A stretch of DNA of 6,681 nucleotides from assembly GCA_018882545.1 (NCBI GenBank), contig VERS01000117.1, positions 1 to 6,681 on the forward strand, in the 5' to 3' direction. Shown here in pieces: positions 1 through 6,681 of the stretch. A model generated the notes under the pieces. It made no database searches. It saw nothing but the letters and a program-made list of their open reading frames with translations, and had not been told where the DNA came from. The DNA comes from Mycobacterium sp. GTDB lineage: Bacteria; Actinomycetota; Actinomycetes; Mycobacteriales; Mycobacteriaceae. Made by a program: the position numbers and the translations under genes. Each line of letters opens with the position of its first letter. The first letter of the stretch is position 1.

Positions 1-3000
1 GAACTGTCCTGGGGCCCGACCTGGTCGACGTCGCTGAAGTCGCTGTGGGTCGGCGCCGGGGATACGGCCGGCCAGGCGATCGGGGACGTCTCGGTCGGCG
101 ACGAACTCGCCGAACACCTGGGCAGCGAGCCCATCCACCCCGTCTTGCTGGATCTGTGCACCGGGGTGGCCTTCCCGGCCTTCCCGGCACTGCTTGCCGT
201 TGAGCACGGGGCGTCGGATCTGTTCCTGCCACTGCGCTACGGGCAGGTCGAGGTGCGCGAACCGATGCCGCGGCGGTTCTACTGCCGGACCCGCTGGCAC
301 GCCGGCGGCGTCGACGGCGAGACACAGGTTTTCGATATCGACTTCCTGGACCGTGATGGCCACCGATTGGGCGGTATCACCGAATTCACCGTCAAGCGGG
401 CCCCCCGGGAGGCGCTGCTGCGGGGCCTGGGCGGGGATGCGACCCGGCTGCTGTACACCCTGGGCTGGCAGGAATCCGCGGCGCCGGCATCACCGGATGC
501 CGACACCAGAGCCGCAGAGGGCACCTGGCTGTTGGCCGGATTTGACCGAGCCGGATTCGACACGCTGGCAGCCGAACTCACCGATGCGGCGGCGGTCGAA
601 CCGGCCGACGACCCCGACGTCTGGCAGCAGGCGTTCGCCGCCGCCGCGCAACGGGGCAAGCCGGTCACCGGGATCGTCTGGCGCAGTTCGGGTCATCCCG
701 ACGCCGAGGGCCCGACCCCGGAACTCGCGGCTCAACTGGAAACCCAGGTCGGCGAGGTGCTCGGCGCCGCACAGACCGCGCTGGCCCAGGAGAAACTGAA
801 CCTGGCCGGCGGGCTGTGGATCATCACCGATCACGCGGTGGCGACCGAACCCGGCGAGCCGGTCAACCCGGTCAATGCGGCACTGTGGGGGCTCGGGCGC
901 ACCATCATCGCCGAGCAGCCGACACTGCGCTGCCGCCTGGTTGACTCCGACGGCTCCGAGGACTCGCTGAAGTGGCTCGCCGGCGCGCTCGGCGCACCGG
1001 TCGTCGAACCGGAAATCGCCGTCCGGCAGGGGAAGTTCCTGGTGTCGCGGCTGCTGCACTGGGCCCGCAGCGGCCATTTACCGATGCCGCGCACCGACGA
1101 CTACGTGCTGGCCCCGACCGAACGCGGCGCGATCGACAACCTGCGCCTGAGTGAGGCCGAGGTGGCCCGGCCGGCGGCGAACGAGGTCCAGATCCGGGTG
1201 GAGGCCGCCGGCCTGAACTTCCGCGACATCCTCAATGTGCTGGGCCTCTATCCCGGCGATCCCGGACCGATCGGCGGCGACTTGTGCGGCCTCGTTACCG
1301 AACTCGGCTCGGAGGTCACCGGCTTCCATATCGGTCAGCGTGTCTTCGGGTCCATGCAGGGCGCGTTCGCCAGCCGGCTCAACGTGCCGATGCAGTTGCT
1401 CGCCGCGGTTCCGGAGGGCATCGATCCGGTCGGTGCGGCGACCATCCCGGCCGCCGCGCTCACCGCCCGCCTCGCCTTCGACTGGGCGAAGCTGCGGCCG
1501 GGGGATCGGGTGCTCATCCACGCCGCCAGTGGCGGCGTGGGTTTGGCCGCCATCCAGTTGGCGCGACGCCACGGCGCGACCGTCTTCGCCACCGCCAGTG
1601 CCTACAAGCGCGCGACGTTGCGCGCGATGGGGGTCGAGTACGTCTATGACTCGCGCAGCACCGATTTCGCCGATCAGATCCTCGCCGACACCGGTGGCGC
1701 CGGTGTGGACGTCGTGCTCAACAGCCTGACCAACGAAGGCTTCATCGAGGCGACGGTGCGGGCCACCGCCCAGGGCGGTCGTTTCGCCGAGATCGCCAAG
1801 CGCGACATCTGGACTCGCGAGCAGATGGCCGCGGCGCGTCCCGACATCGACTACGAGATTGTCGCGCTGGACGTGACGATGATGAGCGATCCAGACCATA
1901 TCCAGCGACTGATGGCCGAGGTGTCCGACGGATTGGCAAAGGGCGAGTGGACGCCGGTGCCCGCCGAGGTCTACCCGCTGACCGAGGCCAAGGCGGCGTT
2001 CCGGCGGATGCAGCAGGCGCGGCACATCGGCAAGATCGTGGTGCAGATGCCCAAACCGCTTCAGCCCCGCGGGGATCGCAGCTATCTGATCACCGGCGGT
2101 CTCGGAGCGCTCGGTCTGCACACAGCGGCCTATCTCGCCCAACTCGGCGCCGGCGACATCGTGCTCACCAGTCGCAGCACCCCGGACGCCGACGCCGAAC
2201 GCGCTATCGCCGCCATCACCGAGCGTTTCCACTGCCGGGTGCACGTGTTCGCGGCCGACGTCGGTGACGAGTCCGGGGTGGCCGAGCTGCTGAGCCGGAT
2301 CCGCTCGGAATTACCACCCCTGGGCGGGATCGCGCATCTGGCCGGTGTGCTCGACGATGCCCTGTTGCCACAGCAGAGCCTGGACCGTTTCCGGAGGACG
2401 CTGCAGCCCAAGGCGTTCGGCGCCCACCACCTGCATCGGCTGACTCTGCACGACGATCTGGAGTTCTTCATCCTGTTCTCGTCGGCCTCAGCCGTGCTTG
2501 GCTCCCCGTCCCAGGCCAACTACGCCACCGCCAACGCGCTGCTGGACGGCCTGGTTGCCCACCGTAGATCGCGCGGACTGCCCGCGACCGCCGCCAACTT
2601 CGGGCCGTGGGGCCGCGGCGGTATGGCCAGTTCGCAGGCGGCGCTGGCCAACCTCAGCGCCCAGGGCATGATGCCGCTGGAGCCCTCGGCCGCCTTGGCC
2701 GCATTGAGCGAGGTCGTCCGGCACGGGACGGGTCAGGCGACAGTCCTGAAGGCCAACTGGCAGCGCACCGCCAAGATGCTGGGCGGAATCCGGCCACCCC
2801 TGCTCGATCAGGTGCTGCCGACCGACGACACCGCGACCGCCGGGGACAGCGAATTGCTCAGGAAGCTCCAGGAGATTCCGGTGGCTCAACGGGTGGACTT
2901 CATCGCCGAATTCCTGCAGCGTGAAGTCCAGGGGTTCCTCCGCCTGGCACAACCTCCGGCCGCCACAAGCAGATTCCTGGATCTCGGGACCGATTCGCTG

Positions 3001-3177
3001 ATGGCGGTCGAACTGCGCAACCGGCTGTTCGGACAGTTCGGCGGCAAGTTCGACATCACCCCGACAGCGGTGTTCGACTACCCGACAATCGGCGAACTGG
3101 CCGAGCACCTGGTCTCGCAGCTGCCCGATTCCGAAGAGCCGCCGGGAGGTCATGGACCGACCGCTCAACCAGAGTGA
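1..3177 (+). CDS. pks: Type I polyketide synthase, C-terminal part (DH-ER-KR-ACP), 5'-truncated by the window
   Basis: The frame is open from base 1 to TGA 3175-3177, giving 1058 visible residues; the true start is upstream. Domains in order: end of DH (about 1-140) with HPVLLD at 46-51; structural KR half (about 150-375); ER (about 378-686) with cofactor motif GGVG at 511-514 and LNFRD at 405-409; catalytic KR (about 693-878) with TGGLGALG at 698-705, the B-type LDD at 784-786 and Lys804, Ser828, Tyr841, Asn845; ACP (about 955-1043) with phosphopantetheine Ser999 in GTDSL. Such a module condenses an extender unit and reduces the beta carbon fully to CH2. No thioesterase follows the ACP, so release needs another enzyme, as is common for mycobacterial lipid PKSs. 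With fadE5 directly downstream, the best match is the large PKS of the trehalose polyphleate locus (inference). Pks12-like or Mas/Pks5-like enzymes are alternatives. Domain calls are firm; the product is tentative. Confidence 0.93.
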   Translation, partial: ELSWGPTWSTSLKSLWVGAGDTAGQAIGDVSVGDELAEHLGSEPIHPVLLDLCTGVAFPAFPALLAVEHGASDLFLPLRYGQVEVREPMPRRFYCRTRWHAGGVDGETQVFDIDFLDRDGHRLGGITEFTVKRAPREALLRGLGGDATRLLYTLGWQESAAPASPDADTRAAEGTWLLAGFDRAGFDTLAAELTDAAAVEPADDPDVWQQAFAAAAQRGKPVTGIVWRSSGHPDAEGPTPELAAQLETQVGEVLGAAQTALAQEKLNLAGGLWIITDHAVATEPGEPVNPVNAALWGLGRTIIAEQPTLRCRLVDSDGSEDSLKWLAGALGAPVVEPEIAVRQGKFLVSRLLHWARSGHLPMPRTDDYVLAPTERGAIDNLRLSEAEVARPAANEVQIRVEAAGLNFRDILNVLGLYPGDPGPIGGDLCGLVTELGSEVTGFHIGQRVFGSMQGAFASRLNVPMQLLAAVPEGIDPVGAATIPAAALTARLAFDWAKLRPGDRVLIHAASGGVGLAAIQLARRHGATVFATASAYKRATLRAMGVEYVYDSRSTDFADQILADTGGAGVDVVLNSLTNEGFIEATVRATAQGGRFAEIAKRDIWTREQMAAARPDIDYEIVALDVTMMSDPDHIQRLMAEVSDGLAKGEWTPVPAEVYPLTEAKAAFRRMQQARHIGKIVVQMPKPLQPRGDRSYLITGGLGALGLHTAAYLAQLGAGDIVLTSRSTPDADAERAIAAITERFHCRVHVFAADVGDESGVAELLSRIRSELPPLGGIAHLAGVLDDALLPQQSLDRFRRTLQPKAFGAHHLHRLTLHDDLEFFILFSSASAVLGSPSQANYATANALLDGLVAHRRSRGLPATAANFGPWGRGGMASSQAALANLSAQGMMPLEPSAALAALSEVVRHGTGQATVLKANWQRTAKMLGGIRPPLLDQVLPTDDTATAGDSELLRKLQEIPVAQRVDFIAEFLQREVQGFLRLAQPPAATSRFLDLGTDSLMAVELRNRLFGQFGGKFDITPTAVFDYPTIGELAEHLVSQLPDSEEPPGGHGPTAQPE

Positions 3178-3305
3178 CGGTGCCTGGCCAGCGCGGAACG
3201 GCCGACGCGCTGGCACACCTGCCCGCCCTGGGCCGGGCCGCCTGGGTGCGGCGTTCAGCGCGGTGGCCCTACGACCGGGTGAACAATCACGGCTTCCCTC
3301 AGTAG
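3174..3305 (+). CDS. Possible 43-codon ORF overlapping the PKS stop; doubtful
   Basis: A GTG at 3174-3176 overlaps the PKS stop as GTGA, the usual geometry of translational coupling. The frame runs 43 codons to TAG 3303-3305. By hand count 36 of the 43 third positions are G or C, which is gene-like here, and the C-terminal end reads WPYDRVNNHGFPQ. Against it: no family is recognised, the GTG has no well-spaced ribosome binding site, high GC makes short open frames common, and a terminator-like hairpin lies inside it. The GGGAGG at 3144-3149 sits closer to an ATG at 3152 in another frame. It could be a small coupled protein, a decayed remnant, or chance. Confidence 0.18.
   Translation: MTVPGQRGTADALAHLPALGRAAWVRRSARWPYDRVNNHGFPQ
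3187..3214 (+). terminator. Candidate intrinsic terminator hairpin after the PKS gene
   Basis: A perfect 9-bp GC-rich stem (3187-3195 GCCAGCGCG pairing with 3206-3214 CGCGCTGGC) has a 10-base loop and begins 10 bases after the PKS stop codon. No T-tract follows, as is often the case for mycobacterial terminator-like hairpins. The position suggests that it ends or attenuates PKS transcription before the separate fadE5 promoter. Termination efficiency cannot be judged from sequence. Confidence 0.45.
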
Positions 3306-3349
3306 GTCCGACCGCCGCCCTCCGGAGCAATGCAGTGGATCACAGCCGC

Positions 3350-3378
3350 TTGCAATTAGGTCACGAAATGTATAACTT
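3350..3378 (+). promoter_or_regulatory. Candidate SigA-type promoter for fadE5
   Basis: TTGCAA at 3350-3355 (4 of 6 matches to TTGACA) is followed after exactly 17 bases by TAACTT at 3373-3378, which fits the mycobacterial -10 pattern TANNNT. The surrounding stretch is clearly more AT-rich than both flanks. The implied transcription start is near 3385, leaving a 5' leader of about 65 bases before the GTG at 3450. The spacing is ideal, but short hexamer matches alone are moderate evidence. The shifted TATAAC at 3371-3376 is another possible -10. Confidence 0.5.
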
Positions 3379-3406
3379 AGAGCATGTTACTGGTGGGTAA
3401 CTTAGA
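3373..3406. repeat. 9-bp direct repeat TAACTTAGA flanking an inverted repeat (putative operator)
   Basis: TAACTTAGA occurs at 3373-3381 and again, identically, at 3398-3406, a period of 25 bp. The first copy overlaps the proposed -10. Between them and overlapping the second copy is the inverted repeat GTTAC (3386-3390), six bases, GTAAC (3397-3401), which would lie at about +1 to +16 of the proposed transcript. Repressors of lipid genes, often TetR family, commonly bind such sites over a promoter or start site. No specific regulator can be named from the sequence. Confidence 0.45.
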
Positions 3407-3438
3407 CCAAGTACCCAACCGAGAAGTGGCGTCTCAAC

Positions 3439-3446
3439 GAGGAGGA
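3439..3446 (+). promoter_or_regulatory. Strong Shine-Dalgarno that fixes the fadE5 start
   Basis: GAGGAGGA at 3439-3446 is nearly fully complementary to the 16S rRNA 3' end and lies 3 bases before the GTG at 3450-3452, with AGGAGG ending 4 bases before it. No comparable site precedes the in-frame ATG at 3384. It therefore supports the GTG start over the longer version of the protein. Confidence 0.85.
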
Positions 3447-3449
3447 ATC

Positions 3450-5285
3450 GTGAGCCACTACAAGAGCAATGTCCGTGATCAGGTGTTCAACCTGTTCGAG
3501 GTGTTCGGCATCGACCGGAATCTCGGCACGGGTGAATTCACCGACCTGGACGCCGACACGGCCACCGAGATGCTCGGCGAGATGGCCCGCCTGGCAGAAG
3601 GTCCGATCGCGGAGTCATTCGTCGAGGGCGACCGCAACCCGCCGGTGTTCCACCCCGACACCCACTCGGTGACGCTGCCGGAGAGCTTCAAAAAGTCCGT
3701 GCATGCCTTCATCGAAGGCGGCTGGGACAAGGTCGGACTGGTCGAGGAACTCGGTGGAATGCCCGCTCCCAAGGCTCTGCTGTGGGCGCTGCACGAGCAT
3801 GTGCTCGGCGCCAACCCCGCGGTGTGGATGTACGCCGGCGGCGCCGGGTTCGCCCAGATCTTCTACCACCTCGGCACCGAGGAGCAGAAGAAGTGGGCTG
3901 TGCTCGCCGCCGAGCGCGGCTGGGGCGCCACCATGGTGCTGACCGAACCGGACGCCGGTTCCGACGTCGGTGCCGGCCGCACCAAAGCCGTCAAACAGGA
4001 CGACGGATCCTGGCACATCGAGGGCGTGAAGCGGTTCATCACCTCGGCCGACTCCGACGACATGTTCGAGAACATCCTGCACCTGGTGCTGGCCCGCCCC
4101 GAGGGCGCCGGTCCGGGCACCAAGGGACTGTCGCTGTTCTTCGTACCGAAGTTTCACTTCGACCCCGAGACCGGCGAGCCCGGTGAGCGCAACGGCGCCT
4201 TCGTCACCAACGTCGAGCACAAGATGGGCCTGAAGGTGTCAGCGACCTGCGAGCTGACGTTCGGCCAGCACGGCGTTCCGGCCAAGGGCTGGCTGGTCGG
4301 GGAGGTTCATGACGGCATTGCCCAGATGTTCGACGTCATCGAGCAAGCTCGGATGATGGTGGGCACCAAGGCGATCGCCACACTGTCCACCGGGTACCTC
4401 AACGCTCTGGAGTACGCCAAGGACCGTGTCCAGGGTGCGGACCTGACCCAGATGATGGACAAGACCGCCCCCCGGGTGAGCATCACCCACCACCCGGACG
4501 TGCGCCGCAGCCTGATGACTCAGAAGGCCTACGCCGAGGGCATGCGGGCGCTGTACCTGTTCACCGCGACGTACCAGGATCCGGATGTCGCTCAGATGGT
4601 CAACGGCGTGGACGCCGAACTGGCGATGAAGGTCAACGACCTGATGCTGCCGATCGTGAAAGGCTGCGGTTCCGAGCAGGCCTATGCCAAGCTGACCGAA
4701 AGTCTGCAGACCCTGGGCGGTTCGGGCTTCCTCCAGGACTACCCGATCGAGCAGTACATCCGCGATGCCAAGATCGACTCCCTGTACGAGGGCACGACGG
4801 CCATCCAGGCCCAGGACTTCTTCTTCCGGAAGATCATCCGGGACAAGGGCGTTGCGCTGGCACACGTCGCCGGTCAGATGGAGGAGTTCATCAAGAACGA
4901 GTCCGGCAACGGCCGGCTCAAGACCGAACGGGCATTGCTCAAGACCGCGCTGGAGGACGTCCAAGGGATGGCGGCTGCGCTCACCGGCTACCTGATGGCC
5001 GCGCAGGAGGATCCGAAGAGCATCTACAAGGTCGGCCTGGGCTCAGTTCGCTTCCTGATGAGCGTCGGTGACCTGGTCATGGGTTGGTTGCTGCTGCGCC
5101 AGTCGGCGGTGGCGATGGCCGCCCTCGACGCGGGCGCCGCAGGCGCCGACCGGTCCTTCTACGAGGGCAAGGTCGCAACTGCGTCGTTCTTCGCCAAGAA
5201 CTTCCTGCCACTGCTCGGCGGCACCCGCCAGGTGATCGAGTCGTTGGACAACGAGGTCATGGAGCTCGACATCGCCGCATTCTGA
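3450..5285 (+). CDS. fadE5: FadE5-type acyl-CoA dehydrogenase
   Basis: FAD-dependent enzyme that desaturates acyl-CoA between C2 and C3. FadE5 is known as an acyl-CoA dehydrogenase of broad chain-length specificity in mycobacteria. The GTG start gives 611 residues, which I recall as the length of M. tuberculosis FadE5, with the family-typical beginning [11 protein letters not shown]. Visible landmarks are the flavin-binding signature LTEPDAGSD at 164-172, [11 protein letters not shown] at 422-432, and the catalytic base Glu447 in YEGTTAIQ, the position reported for FadE5. A helical C-terminal extension beyond about residue 460 is typical of this larger FadE subgroup. An in-frame ATG at 3384 would add 22 residues but lies over the proposed transcription start and lacks a ribosome binding site. 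Placement just after the PKS gene matches the trehalose polyphleate/glycopeptidolipid region of rapid growers. The role could be supplying or editing acyl chains for the PKS (inference), and its exact step there is not known to me. No disruption is seen. Confidence 0.95.
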   Translation: MSHYKSNVRDQVFNLFEVFGIDRNLGTGEFTDLDADTATEMLGEMARLAEGPIAESFVEGDRNPPVFHPDTHSVTLPESFKKSVHAFIEGGWDKVGLVEELGGMPAPKALLWALHEHVLGANPAVWMYAGGAGFAQIFYHLGTEEQKKWAVLAAERGWGATMVLTEPDAGSDVGAGRTKAVKQDDGSWHIEGVKRFITSADSDDMFENILHLVLARPEGAGPGTKGLSLFFVPKFHFDPETGEPGERNGAFVTNVEHKMGLKVSATCELTFGQHGVPAKGWLVGEVHDGIAQMFDVIEQARMMVGTKAIATLSTGYLNALEYAKDRVQGADLTQMMDKTAPRVSITHHPDVRRSLMTQKAYAEGMRALYLFTATYQDPDVAQMVNGVDAELAMKVNDLMLPIVKGCGSEQAYAKLTESLQTLGGSGFLQDYPIEQYIRDAKIDSLYEGTTAIQAQDFFFRKIIRDKGVALAHVAGQMEEFIKNESGNGRLKTERALLKTALEDVQGMAAALTGYLMAAQEDPKSIYKVGLGSVRFLMSVGDLVMGWLLLRQSAVAMAALDAGAAGADRSFYEGKVATASFFAKNFLPLLGGTRQVIESLDNEVMELDIAAF

Positions 5286-5324
5286 CGCAGGCGGTTAGCT
5301 GGACTGGCGCGGAAGGGCGGCGAA

Positions 5325-5358
5325 CTGGCAGCGACCGGCAACCGTCAGTCTCTGCCAG
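5325..5358 (+). terminator. Weak hairpin downstream of fadE5
   Basis: A perfect 7-bp stem (5325-5331 CTGGCAG with 5352-5358 CTGCCAG) encloses a 20-base loop that has a small CGG-CAA-CCG hairpin possibility inside. It starts about 40 bases after the fadE5 stop. The long loop and lack of a T-tract make it a poor terminator candidate, but it is the only clear dyad found between the fadE5 stop and the next gene. Confidence 0.25.
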
Positions 5359-5466
5359 AATACGGGTGTGTTGAGCGGACTGCCCTGGTAGGGGTCGCTG
5401 TGGCGGCGAATGATCGCAGCGTCGGCCGTTCTCGGGACCAATGTCCCCTCCCCGGCCGGGCTCTTT

Positions 5467-5475
5467 TGCTACGGT
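5467..5475 (+). promoter_or_regulatory. Extended -10 promoter placed for leaderless transcription
   Basis: TGC at 5467-5469 directly precedes TACGGT at 5470-5475, a full match to the extended -10 form TGN-TANNNT. The last T of the -10 is followed by 7 bases and then GTG at 5483. A transcript starting at or next to that GTG would have essentially no leader, an arrangement common in mycobacteria. No convincing -35 is present, which fits extended -10 promoters. The absence of a Shine-Dalgarno before the GTG agrees with this reading. Confidence 0.5.
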
Positions 5476-5482
5476 CGGAACT

Positions 5483-6681
5483 GTGTCCGCCCCACCGCAC
5501 ACATCCCAGGCTGGCCAGGCCAAGCCGCCGTCCGGCCGCAACCCGCTGACCGATTTCGTCGGACCGCTGACCGGGTCCTTCGTCAAAGCCGGCGGCTACT
5601 ACGCGCGGTCATGGAGCGCCTACCTCGGCGACGCTGAGAGCGCACTGCCCAAGGCCCGGCCAACCCTATCCTTGGCCACCCACGCACTGCGGGATGAACT
5701 GGTGCTCGTCGGCCTGTTGTGGCGTCGTCCGCTCAGCGATCCCGACGCATACCGGGAGATCAACCGCGAAGTCAGCGCGGCAGTTGACCTCTACCGAAGC
5801 CGGGGCTGGCTGGACGAACCGCACACCTACTTCTCCGCCCCGCCGACACCGTCAAAGGTGTCGATCCGCTCCTTCACCAGCCGGGGGCGGTCCCACGAAC
5901 GGATCAGCTTCGACAGCGGCTACCGGCCCCACCCGGGCGAACCGGGGTCGAAGCGCTGGATGAGCTACACCGGAAATCATCGCGACTACGCGATGGTGTT
6001 GCGACACCCCGAGGAGGACGGCGGTCCCCGCCCCTGGCTGGTGTGCGTGCACGGCACTGAAATGGGCCGGGCCGGGCTGGACCTGACGCTTTTCCGGGCC
6101 TGGCATCTGCACCAGAACTTCGGGCTCAACATTCTGCTGCCGGTGTTGCCGATGCACGGGCCCCGCGCCAAGGGGCTGCCCAGGGGGGCCGTGTTCCCCG
6201 GGGAAAATGTCATGGATGACGTGCATGGCACCGCCCAGGCCGTCTGGGACGTCCGCCGGATGATCGCCTGGATCCGCGCCGAGCACCCGGGGGCACGCAT
6301 CGGCTTGAACAGCATCTCGCTGGGCGGCTACATCGCCGCCCTGGTCGCCAGCCTCGATGACGATCTGACCTGCGCCATCCTCGGCGTCCCGCCCTCGAAT
6401 CTGGTTGAGCTACTCGACCGACACTCGGGCCTGCCCAAAGACGACCCGCGCCGCAAGACCATCGAATTGGCCAAACCGATCGGCCGGATGGTCTCGCCAC
6501 TGTCGATGCAGCCCAAGGTGCCCCCGGCGGGCCGTTTCATCTACGCCGGGGTGGCCGACCGCATCGTGCATCCCCGCCAACAGGTCGTCCAGTTGTGGGA
6601 ACACTGGGGTCGACCCAACATCGGCTGGTACCCCGGCGGGCACACCGGCTTCTTCCAAGCACGGCCGGTCCAGCAGTACAT
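5483..6681 (+). CDS. Alpha/beta-hydrolase family protein, 3'-truncated by the window
   Basis: The open frame runs from GTG 5483 to the window end, giving 399 visible residues and no stop, with strong G/C third-position bias. Features of the alpha/beta-hydrolase fold: VHG at 189-191, a likely oxyanion-hole region; nucleophile elbow SISLGG at 277-282 with Ser279, where Ser replaces the usual first Gly of GXSXG; acid Asp359 in GVADRIVHP; His387 in PGGHTGF. All three triad members are therefore present. Residues 1-180 form a long N-terminal region of unknown role without an obvious signal peptide or membrane helix, suggesting a cytosolic esterase, lipase, thioesterase or acyltransferase. An in-frame ATG at 5441 would add 14 residues; GTG is preferred because of the promoter 8 bases upstream. 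The gene follows fadE5 by 197 bases in the same direction, but its own promoter weakens the case for an operon. The substrate cannot be told; hydrolysis or transfer of PKS-derived lipids is speculation. Confidence 0.85.
   Translation, partial: MSAPPHTSQAGQAKPPSGRNPLTDFVGPLTGSFVKAGGYYARSWSAYLGDAESALPKARPTLSLATHALRDELVLVGLLWRRPLSDPDAYREINREVSAAVDLYRSRGWLDEPHTYFSAPPTPSKVSIRSFTSRGRSHERISFDSGYRPHPGEPGSKRWMSYTGNHRDYAMVLRHPEEDGGPRPWLVCVHGTEMGRAGLDLTLFRAWHLHQNFGLNILLPVLPMHGPRAKGLPRGAVFPGENVMDDVHGTAQAVWDVRRMIAWIRAEHPGARIGLNSISLGGYIAALVASLDDDLTCAILGVPPSNLVELLDRHSGLPKDDPRRKTIELAKPIGRMVSPLSMQPKVPPAGRFIYAGVADRIVHPRQQVVQLWEHWGRPNIGWYPGGHTGFFQARPVQQY

Noticed and set aside
145..153. TTG at 145 as the start of the PKS protein
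   Set aside because: The frame is open to base 1 and the TTG lies inside the conserved HPVLLD dehydratase motif, so the gene begins outside the window.
1078..2244. 388-codon minus-strand ORF opposite the PKS ER and KR
   Set aside because: It lies antisense to clear PKS domains; long antisense frames are expected in GC-rich codon-biased genes, and its protein is low-complexity H/G/R-rich with no recognisable domain.
2488..3330. 280-codon minus-strand ORF over the PKS 3' end and intergenic region
   Set aside because: Mirror frame of the KR-ACP coding sequence, with no recognised domain; it also crosses the PKS stop.
3152..3400. 82-codon plus-strand ORF starting at an ATG after GGGAGG
   Set aside because: The ribosome binding site is only about 2 bases from the ATG, third-position GC drops along the frame, and it runs through the proposed fadE5 promoter and operator.
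4239..4964. 241-codon minus-strand ORF inside fadE5
   Set aside because: Antisense shadow of a well-conserved acyl-CoA dehydrogenase; no recognised domain.
5410..5637. 75-codon plus-strand ORF before and over the hydrolase start
   Set aside because: It overlaps the hydrolase in another frame, and the hydrolase frame continues with recognisable catalytic motifs to the window end.
5852..6286. 144-codon minus-strand ORF inside the hydrolase gene
   Set aside because: Antisense to the hydrolase core; composition rich in H, P and G as expected of a shadow frame.

Overview
The window is GC-rich with G/C-dominated third codon positions. It holds three same-strand (+) coding regions and reads as mycobacterial chromosome. 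The main clue is the middle gene, a 611-residue FadE5-type acyl-CoA dehydrogenase with the start [11 protein letters not shown]. The other clues are a mycobacterial-style type I polyketide synthase and promoter architecture typical of mycobacteria.

Layout: (1) 1-3177 is the 3' end of a very large type I PKS gene whose 5' part lies outside the window. What remains encodes the end of a dehydratase (DH), a structural KR half, an enoylreductase (ER), a catalytic ketoreductase (KR) and an acyl carrier protein (ACP). This is a fully reducing last module with no thioesterase. (2) 3178-3449 is a 272-bp intergenic region. It has a terminator-like hairpin just after the PKS stop, then an AT-rich patch with a plausible promoter, a 9-bp direct repeat and a small inverted repeat, and a strong ribosome binding site. 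A weak 43-codon ORF overlapping the PKS stop is possible. (3) 3450-5285 is fadE5. (4) 5286-5482 is a 197-bp gap with a weak hairpin and an extended -10 promoter placed for leaderless transcription. (5) 5483 to the window end is an alpha/beta-hydrolase gene that runs off the edge with its Ser-Asp-His triad already visible.

Context (established knowledge recalled, not searched): in Mycobacterium smegmatis, M. abscessus and relatives, a large pks gene next to fadE5 belongs to the locus with papA3, mmpL10 and fadD23. That locus makes trehalose polyphleates (TPP) and sits beside the glycopeptidolipid genes. The pks-fadE5 pair fits this locus, and a fully reducing last module fits one half of the alternating reduced/unsaturated pattern of polyphleic acids. 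This assignment is inferred from a partial PKS and one neighbour; papA3, mmpL10 and fadD23 are not in the window. The hydrolase is the least understood gene here. It appears to have its own promoter, so it may or may not belong to the lipid pathway.

I saw no tRNA, rRNA, CRISPR array, insertion sequence or phage feature.
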